Shown here: positions 57,847 to 64,000 of the stretch, one piece after another | How the letters are laid out: each line of letters starts with the position of its first letter | Position numbering within the stretch: the stretch's first letter is position 1 | Assembly: GCA_014898415.1 (NCBI GenBank) | Contig: RCTD01000002.1 | Span: 2,108,001 to 2,172,000, forward strand | DNA length: 64,000 nt | DNA from: Stromatinia cepivora | Lineage: Eukaryota; Ascomycota; Leotiomycetes; Helotiales; Sclerotiniaceae | Direction: 5' to 3' | Translations under genes and position numbers: made by a program | The notes under the pieces: generated by a model | Databases searched by the model: none | The model's input: the letters and a program-made list of their open reading frames with translations, nothing else | Told to the model about the DNA's origin: nothing

Positions 57847-60800
57847 TCATTCTTCATCTTCGTCTTCTTCTTCTTCATCTTCGTCCATCCCTTCTGCCAC
57901 CGAGACATGGAAACTGGGATCTTGATCGACACCCACATAGCTGTCGCTCATGAGGAACAACTTCAAATCATGCTCTCCTGGTGTAGGTACCGTAAACTCC
58001 AGCCGAAGATTCAACGCTTTTCCGATTGTGACCCGTTTGATCGCAAGTAAAGTTTTCGAGCCCTCATCACCCACAACTAACCACCAATTCTCCATTTTCT
58101 TCGCGGGGTAGAAAGGAGCATGTACGGACACGTCCACCTCTGCCGTATCATCATCTTCGTCAACGTCTCGTACAATCTTAATTTTAATATAAGCTGGTGA
58201 TCCAGCTACAATCTCCTCCGGATCCTCCACTTCAAAGTCAAGCTCAATGTTAGGATATTTAGAATTTGTAAAATAGGCAGCCTGCGCTAATTGTGTTTGC
58301 GAGAGGCCGAGTCGTTTAATGAGAGCTTCATAGTCCGGATTTTCGGAAGGGTCCATCGCGTCCATAAACTCGAAGATGTCCTTGATACTGTAAATACGTC
58401 TTATTAGCGGAGGTACTTGATCACTTTGACGATTTAAAACATACCCAGATTCATTTGCAGCTTTGATGACCTCAGGTGTGAAGTGAGGAATCTGTTTCAA
58501 AGGACTGTCGCGGTCCCACATCCCTTGTACAACCATTTGCGACATTTCCATGGCATTCATGGCGTTGATATGACCATCTGAGGACAAGACATCCACGGTA
58601 GCACTTAAGAGACCAAGGACTTTCGTCAGGATAATCTCTTGATCCTTAGCAAGGTCGATCGGTAGTTGCATTCTGGAGAAATGGGCTTGAAGAAGTACAA
58701 ATGCCTTGAAATGTGGCGAATCAAAGCTTGGTTGCGCCATCTTGACCGGAAGTCTATCATATACCCTACGTAGTAGACTATCTTCGTGTCTCCTAATCTG
58801 GATAGATTCAAACTCGGTCGCCGAAGTGACAATTTCCAGAATACCCTTAAGCTTAGTGCGACCAGTCAACGACAGCAAAAAGGTCTGCATGGTTATGTAC
58901 GAGATGTTATAATAAGCAGCAATCATTGCTGCATTTAATGGAGTGACAGAGTCATCCTCTTCATCCAAATCAATGATCTTGAACTCGGCCAAATCTTTCA
59001 AAGTAGTTTCTACAAGCTCCGAGAGGTGTGCACTCAAACCTTCATGGGATGTGTCTTTGAGACTATAGTAGCTGGGATTCGCAAGTAATCTTCTATAGAA
59101 GTACGTGAAAGTAGTCCAGTTGATGGCATCGCTAGCTGACTCGATCATTTTTGTACTGATCTCAGACACGAAAGCATCATGTAAATACACCTGGAGGTGA
59201 CTCTCGATTGGAAGAGCTTCGTTCAAGAACTTCTTGTAGTACTCTCTTTTGACTGCTGGTACCATCAAAACGCCTTTACTAATTTTGTCTTCCATGGGTC
59301 GTGTTGCTTTGCCGAACATTTGTAGTATCTCACTAAGAGGATAATCGACATAGCGGTGCTCCCTGCCTTCATAGAACTGCGTACCCATCACAATAACTAA
59401 ATGTGCTTTGCAATCAAGTTCCCAGCAAACATCACGAGACGCAACCATTACTTGAATGGCACCATTATCGTAAAGATGTTTCACAATACGTTTATCGCCG
59501 GTGCTAAGAGCCTCATGGTAATAACCTATGCCGTGCGAGATAGACTCTGCAAGCGCTTCTTCTTGGATGCGTTCTAGTAAAGGCTTCATCGCATCCACAT
59601 CGGCGTGCAGGAAACGATCTTCATCATCGCTAGCTACACATGCAAGGAGTAAATCACGAGTAGTAGCACGAGCTTGCTTTCTACTGGGAACGAATACAAG
59701 AGCAGGCTTGTCTGGCGACATTTGATTTATGGCAAAGTAGGTTGGCTTCGCCATAGCAAGCATGAGAGAGGGGAAATGGGGGATAGTGAATGACTGAATA
59801 TGAAGCTCCAGAGAAACTGAACGGACATGAGGACTAAAGTTGTAGATGTTATGCTTCTTCGCGTCGATCCACTCTCCAATATCACGAGCATTGGCGAGTG
59901 AAACACCCAGCCCCACGATTCGCAGTGGTAATTCTGTTTGTGATCGGATATAATGCATGCGAGAGACAATGATTTCATAAACGAACCCAGCCTGTCCCCC
60001 AAGCATGTGCAGTTCATCTGCGATGAAGAGTTGAACATTTTGAACGTTCTTTCGTCGTTGCCATTGTCGCGATAAAACATCCCATTGAGAGGGAGTTGCA
60101 AGGATTAAATCACCCCTCTCCAAAAGTTTGAGGTCGGCAGTGGTTTCTCCTGTGAGCTTCACAATTTCTTTGCCTCCAAGAAGCGGCGAAAAACGCTTTT
60201 GCCAATCTTGATGTCGAAGATCAACAAGTTCTTGGAATGGAGCGATATAGACAGCACGTCCTGAGTCATTCTTCTTCCAGTGATGAAGTAACGCAAACTC
60301 TGCGCAAACAGTCTTGCCGCTTCCTGTGGGCGCTCCAACAAAAACGTTCTCATCTGTATCAAAAAGGGACTTGAATGTTTGTGTTTGAATCTTGTTAAAA
60401 CGATCCCAGTCCGGATAAAGCAATCTAAATTCATCGATCTTCAATGCCGCAACAGGTAAAGGTTGCAAATCCAATAACGGTGTATGGGGTGGAAATTTCT
60501 CAGGCAAGATGAGTTTCTGGAACGAGACTGCAAGCTTGGTCTCACAATTCATCCATCGATCCGAGACGACAGTGATAAAATAATGCGGCGGCATGGGCTC
60601 TGTGATGGGGACCGTGAATTCGACAAGATGCTCATTCATCTCGGTTTGAGCAAAATCTTTACGAAGGATAAATTGATCATGGAAAAGTATGTCTTCGCCA
60701 TCACAATCTTCGGCTATGATCCAAAAGCTTTCCGCAGCACCATGGATTTCGTCATCCCACTCGAACTTGGGCGTGATGGTTAATTCTACTCTCAACATTG

Positions 60801-63800
60801 ATCTCGTCATTGGCTGCACTTGTGCCTGAAGTTCTAGTCGGGGAAATTTTGCAACGAGGTTGCAGACAGTTCGGCCGGCTTTCGGAAGGCCTAGCAATTC
60901 GCTCATACGTGGTGGATCAAGATCGAAGTAATTGGCCCATGAAACATCAATTCTTTCGGCTTTTTGTATGATGTCCCGGGGACATCCGGGGAATTGTCGA
61001 AGCGGTGACATAGTCGGCCACATACGCTTCTCTGCCATCTTGCAAAGTTCCAAAGCTGTCTTGGCAACCGATGACCACCCCTTTTTGAGAGTGATTTCGA
61101 AAATAGCACGCAAGATTCTTCCAGCTGATTGAGTGACGTAAACCAAATCTGCCATTAACGCAAGTCCATCCAGTTTCAATCTTGAAACATAAGCTTGCAG
61201 CAGTACATTTATTTTGGCGTGAGGTTCCTCGACACTTTCTTTTACGGGAATTGGCACACGTCCCAAAAGTTTGGCCAGTTCCAACTTTTCCTCTTGGCGA
61301 ACTGGGATGTACTTGAACTCGTCGCTCAACGCAAACACGCGGAAGAGCTCGATTGGTGTGATCGATGGTTGGAGGTGGTGGTTATAAGTCAACATGGAGC
61401 CGTGTGTAATGTAATAATGCGAAGCAATTCTGCCAAGCTCCGTCGCTTGTAGTTTGCCCGTCTTCTTGTCGTATTTGATAAGGTTAGACTTCTCCAGAAC
61501 CATAGCAGCAGAATGAATTAAATCAACTCGTTTTTGCTCAAGGGCACTGTCATCTTCATAGTCGGCTCCTACGCTATACAATCCAGGTGATCGAAGCATC
61601 CGAACGAATAAATAGGTGTATCCTAACCACTCAACGCCTTCGTCTCGACTACGGACATTACCAAGAACAACCTCTGCATTTAGATTGTCCACCAATCTGC
61701 TAACAAACTGACTCTCAATTGGCAATTGTTGATTCAGGAGTGACAGATAATACTGCATTTCATTCTGGGTGGTGATGATGATACCTTCTCCGTACGTGTC
61801 GTACTGTGGTCGACCAGCACGTCCAAGCATTTGTAGTACATCTTGAGGACTCAGTTCCACCCAGCTGCCTTTCTCCGGAGAATAGACCTGAGTGCCTTTA
61901 ATAATGACAGTATGCGCTGGTAGGTTGACACCCCACGCTAATGTAGCAGTGCATACAAGGACTTGAATTAGACCTTCATGAAAAAGTTCCTCGACAGATG
62001 TTCGATCAGGCCTGTTCATACCAGCATGATGTATCCCGAAGCCGTAGGGTAGCAGATCCTTGAGCTCTCGATCGCTGACCTCCTCGGCTTCGGAACTAAG
62101 GGTTTCTCGAGTCCCCGACACATCACTCCGCAAAATCTGTCCGATTGTCTCCATTTCCAGGGCTTTGTCTCGAATGTATCTAGCTGTTTTTGCCGTCTCC
62201 TTACGAGAGTGCACAAAAATAATCATCTGGTTTCGATTCTTGCCTACATGCTCCAAGACCTTGGTATAAGTCACGTCGTTCATTGTCTTTAGTTGTTTGA
62301 TGGCCTTTTTTTCTGTTATGCCAACGAATTCCTGACGAAGTGGACAAGGACGGTATGATCCATCAAAGTGGAACATGCCTTTGAGAGGGTCAACACGTAG
62401 AAAGCTTGCGACATCACGGTAATTTGGCAATGTGGCAGAAAGACCTATCAGACGGACAGGATCACCGGTCTGCTCCATCTTTCTAATCGTCCGACTCACA
62501 ATGCTTTCTAGAACTGGTCCACGGTCATCGTGCAAAAGGTGGATCTCGTCAATAATGATGAGACGGACAAGATTCGTGTAACTCAGATCAGTAGCTTTCC
62601 TAGTGATGACATCCCATTTTTCAGGGGTTGTCACAATGATTTGGGTATCGGCAATTTGTTGCTTCGTAAGCTGACGGTCTCCAGTCAATTCAGAAACCTT
62701 GATACCATATGGCTTCAGTCTAGCACCAAAATTTCCAACTTGTTCTTGAACCAAGGCTTTGAGAGGCGCAATGTAAACAATTTTGAATGCGTCCAGGTTG
62801 ATTTCTCCAGTCTCTGGGTTGCGATTTTTACCAATTTCTCGTAATATAGTTAACATTCCAACATTGGTCTTGCCACTTCCAGTGGGCGCGCAAATGAGCA
62901 TATTACCATCGTCCTCGAAGGCTGTCGGAAAGCACTGAGATTGAATCTTGTTGAGCTTCACTGTAGATGAAAACGGCACCCGTGCCCATTCAGGCATTTC
63001 CGTAACCGGAATATCACGATCGGAAGGGTCGTTGCGTTTCTTGGGAGGTGGCACATGAATCTCTTCGTATCCTTTAAACGTTCGCTTGGTAGATCCCTCC
63101 GGCAATTTGACCTTGGGGTTCGTCATTAAATGATTGCCTTGATCAAAGACGAGATTTTCAAGGTTAATGAGCTTTCGTGGTTGCAGTCCACCAACTAAAC
63201 CATCTCTGTCTTTTTCCTCGTTCTTAGTGCCGCCATTGATGTATTCAGCTGGAACGTCAATGTCCATTTTAATTTCCAGTTTCCGTTTCTTTGATCCATC
63301 TCCTGGCGCAACTCCACGAAGCTCATCCAAAATCCATCGTAGTCCCTCGGAAGCAATCTCACGCTCAACAACACCTCGAGCTTCAGCATCTTCGGCCCGG
63401 GCTAAGCGAGTAAGCCAGACTATCTTATCCCGGTTCGCGATCAGCTTATGTACCAGCTCGTGATGCTCATAGTCAAACAATTCAGCGAGATCATTTTCGA
63501 TTTCTCTAAGAGGCCTCTCATCGCCGCCTTCTTCCGCTGGTGCTCCAGAAAGTGTCTGCAGAACTTCCTGCGTTTTAAGCTGCTGTACATGTGCATCCGT
63601 GTAAACTGAGCCGATTTGTCGTTGCAGCCAATATGCATCAATTTCACGAGCTGGTATGAAGTCTTTCTTGTCTTTAGCTGAGTCAGCATTTTGCACGGAA
63701 CCAGAATCCATAATTATTGCTTCCTCTTCAGGTATTTCCTGGGGTTCTTCATCTCTATCGACTCCAGCACCACCAGCCATGGCGACTTCCTCATCACCAG

Positions 63801-64000
63801 GACGATCTTGTGCATCATCCTCGTCTTCGGACGACTCTTCTCGAATTTCATTAAGCACTTCATCACCCTCGTCGTCGGAATTATCGTCGAATACAACCGC
63901 TACTCCCTGGCGGTCGTCTATTTCCGCGCCATTTTCGCCGTTGTTATCTCCATCTGCCATCTCTTCGTCTTCATCCTGCGCGTCGTAATCTGTAATCTTT
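57847..64000 (-). CDS. brr2: Brr2, U5 snRNP helicase (5' end beyond window)
   Basis: Partial: the frame is open through base 64000 (KITDYDAQDEDEE at the edge is internal to fungal Brr2), so an N-terminal part is missing. Exons 64000-58445 and 58387-57847 give about 2030 residues. Two Ski2-like helicase cassettes are seen. The first is intact: APTGSGKTNVG, DEIH, SATLPN, QMLGRAGRPQYD. The second keeps APTGSGKTVC and DELH but has GVSLAN in place of SAT and QMFGKATRP in place of the QxxGRAGR motif, the known inactive regulatory cassette. Each is followed by a Sec63 unit. Brr2 unwinds U4/U6 snRNAs to activate the spliceosome. The C-terminus is a Glu/Asp tail. The frame stays open through a 57-nt intron at 58388-58444. 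Confidence 0.96.
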   Translation of the reverse strand, partial: KITDYDAQDEDEEMADGDNNGENGAEIDDRQGVAVVFDDNSDDEGDEVLNEIREESSEDEDDAQDRPGDEEVAMAGGAGVDRDEEPQEIPEEEAIIMDSGSVQNADSAKDKKDFIPAREIDAYWLQRQIGSVYTDAHVQQLKTQEVLQTLSGAPAEEGGDERPLREIENDLAELFDYEHHELVHKLIANRDKIVWLTRLARAEDAEARGVVEREIASEGLRWILDELRGVAPGDGSKKRKLEIKMDIDVPAEYINGGTKNEEKDRDGLVGGLQPRKLINLENLVFDQGNHLMTNPKVKLPEGSTKRTFKGYEEIHVPPPKKRNDPSDRDIPVTEMPEWARVPFSSTVKLNKIQSQCFPTAFEDDGNMLICAPTGSGKTNVGMLTILREIGKNRNPETGEINLDAFKIVYIAPLKALVQEQVGNFGARLKPYGIKVSELTGDRQLTKQQIADTQIIVTTPEKWDVITRKATDLSYTNLVRLIIIDEIHLLHDDRGPVLESIVSRTIRKMEQTGDPVRLIGLSATLPNYRDVASFLRVDPLKGMFHFDGSYRPCPLRQEFVGITEKKAIKQLKTMNDVTYTKVLEHVGKNRNQMIIFVHSRKETAKTARYIRDKALEMETIGQILRSDVSGTRETLSSEAEEVSDRELKDLLPYGFGIHHAGMNRPDRTSVEELFHEGLIQVLVCTATLAWGVNLPAHTVIIKGTQVYSPEKGSWVELSPQDVLQMLGRAGRPQYDTYGEGIIITTQNEMQYYLSLLNQQLPIESQFVSRLVDNLNAEVVLGNVRSRDEGVEWLGYTYLFVRMLRSPGLYSVGADYEDDSALEQKRVDLIHSAAMVLEKSNLIKYDKKTGKLQATELGRIASHYYITHGSMLTYNHHLQPSITPIELFRVFALSDEFKYIPVRQEEKLELAKLLGRVPIPVKESVEEPHAKINVLLQAYVSRLKLDGLALMADLVYVTQSAGRILRAIFEITLKKGWSSVAKTALELCKMAEKRMWPTMSPLRQFPGCPRDIIQKAERIDVSWANYFDLDPPRMSELLGLPKAGRTVCNLVAKFPRLELQAQVQPMTRSMLRVELTITPKFEWDDEIHGAAESFWIIAEDCDGEDILFHDQFILRKDFAQTEMNEHLVEFTVPITEPMPPHYFITVVSDRWMNCETKLAVSFQKLILPEKFPPHTPLLDLQPLPVAALKIDEFRLLYPDWDRFNKIQTQTFKSLFDTDENVFVGAPTGSGKTVCAEFALLHHWKKNDSGRAVYIAPFQELVDLRHQDWQKRFSPLLGGKEIVKLTGETTADLKLLERGDLILATPSQWDVLSRQWQRRKNVQNVQLFIADELHMLGGQAGFVYEIIVSRMHYIRSQTELPLRIVGLGVSLANARDIGEWIDAKKHNIYNFSPHVRSVSLELHIQSFTIPHFPSLMLAMAKPTYFAINQMSPDKPALVFVPSRKQARATTRDLLLACVASDDEDRFLHADVDAMKPLLERIQEEALAESISHGIGYYHEALSTGDKRIVKHLYDNGAIQVMVASRDVCWELDCKAHLVIVMGTQFYEGREHRYVDYPLSEILQMFGKATRPMEDKISKGVLMVPAVKREYYKKFLNEALPIESHLQVYLHDAFVSEISTKMIESASDAINWTTFTYFYRRLLANPSYYSLKDTSHEGLSAHLSELVETTLKDLAEFKIIDLDEEDDSVTPLNAAMIAAYYNISYITMQTFLLSLTGRTKLKGILEIVTSATEFESIQIRRHEDSLLRRVYDRLPVKMAQPSFDSPHFKAFVLLQAHFSRMQLPIDLAKDQEIILTKVLGLLSATVDVLSSDGHINAMNAMEMSQMVVQGMWDRDSPLKQIPHFTPEVIKAANESGYVLNRQSDQVPPLIRRIYSIKDIFEFMDAMDPSENPDYEALIKRLGLSQTQLAQAAYFTNSKYPNIELDFEVEDPEEIVAGSPAYIKIKIVRDVDEDDDTAEVDVSVHAPFYPAKKMENWWLVVGDEGSKTLLAIKRVTIGKALNLRLEFTVPTPGEHDLKLFLMSDSYVGVDQDPSFHVSVAEGMDEDEEEEDEDEE
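58388..58444 (-). other. 57-nt in-frame, stop-free intron in brr2
   Basis: The minus strand reads GG|GTATGT...CCGCTAATAAG...TTTACAG|T, with a good donor, CTAAT branch point and acceptor. Removing it joins NESG to IKDIFEFMDAMDP, matching Brr2 conservation. The intron is a multiple of three and has no stop, so a simple ORF caller reads through it and adds 19 foreign residues. Confidence 0.88.

Noticed and set aside
60484..60783. Plus-strand frames inside brr2
   Set aside because: All are antisense shadows of a strongly conserved helicase coding region.

Overview
The window is nuclear DNA from a filamentous ascomycete, most likely a Leotiomycete of the Botrytis/Sclerotinia type. I infer this from small genes with 47-190 nt GT-AG introns, divergent and convergent packing, AT-rich spacers and the fungal gene set. 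No species was looked up. I support about 27 protein genes, one degenerate tRNA-like locus and a few repeats. Exons were joined by hand using reading phase, splice dinucleotides and family conservation, so coordinates are models.

Layout. 0.7-8 kb: membrane sensor-like protein (+), beta-trefoil-like fungal protein (-), Env7/STK16-type kinase (+), coiled-coil protein (-). 8.7-16.7 kb: eIF4A (-), F-box/JmjC protein (+), Eaf6 (-), PWI-domain SR protein (-). 17-26.5 kb: mostly the arginine-specific carbamoyl phosphate synthase large subunit (-), followed by a nearly 3-kb gene-poor stretch with a possible transporter relic. 26.5-33.5 kb: unknown protein (+), FAH-family hydrolase (+), 3-hydroxyanthranilate dioxygenase (-), Ctr copper transporter (+), tRNA-Ile-like locus (-), unknown basic protein (-). 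35.5-49.5 kb: Npl4 (-), Sec66 (+), small unknown (+), Orc3 (-), mitochondrial PPR protein (+), G-patch protein (+), cytosolic Phe-tRNA synthetase alpha (-). 50.5-64 kb: 2EXR-type protein (+), DUF1746/Dsc4-like membrane protein (+), Rcl1 (-), PWWP protein (-), and the splicing helicase Brr2 (-), which runs off the right edge.

Most genes are unrelated housekeeping functions: translation (eIF4A, FRS2), splicing (Brr2, PWI/SR), rRNA processing (Rcl1), replication (Orc3), chromatin (Eaf6, PWWP), ER protein handling (Sec66, Npl4, Dsc4-like), arginine and kynurenine metabolism, and copper uptake. I see no secondary-metabolite cluster, CRISPR array, virus or intact transposon.

The main interest is in gene structure. 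The carbamoyl phosphate synthase gene has a 17-nt microexon, an 860-nt intron built largely of degenerate 18-nt repeats, and an intron whose only conserved-product splice ends in TG instead of AG. The PPR gene needs a GC-AG intron. Brr2 hides a 57-nt stopless in-frame intron. The F-box/JmjC gene has a 584-nt intron. I did not find a convincing wholly new biological system.
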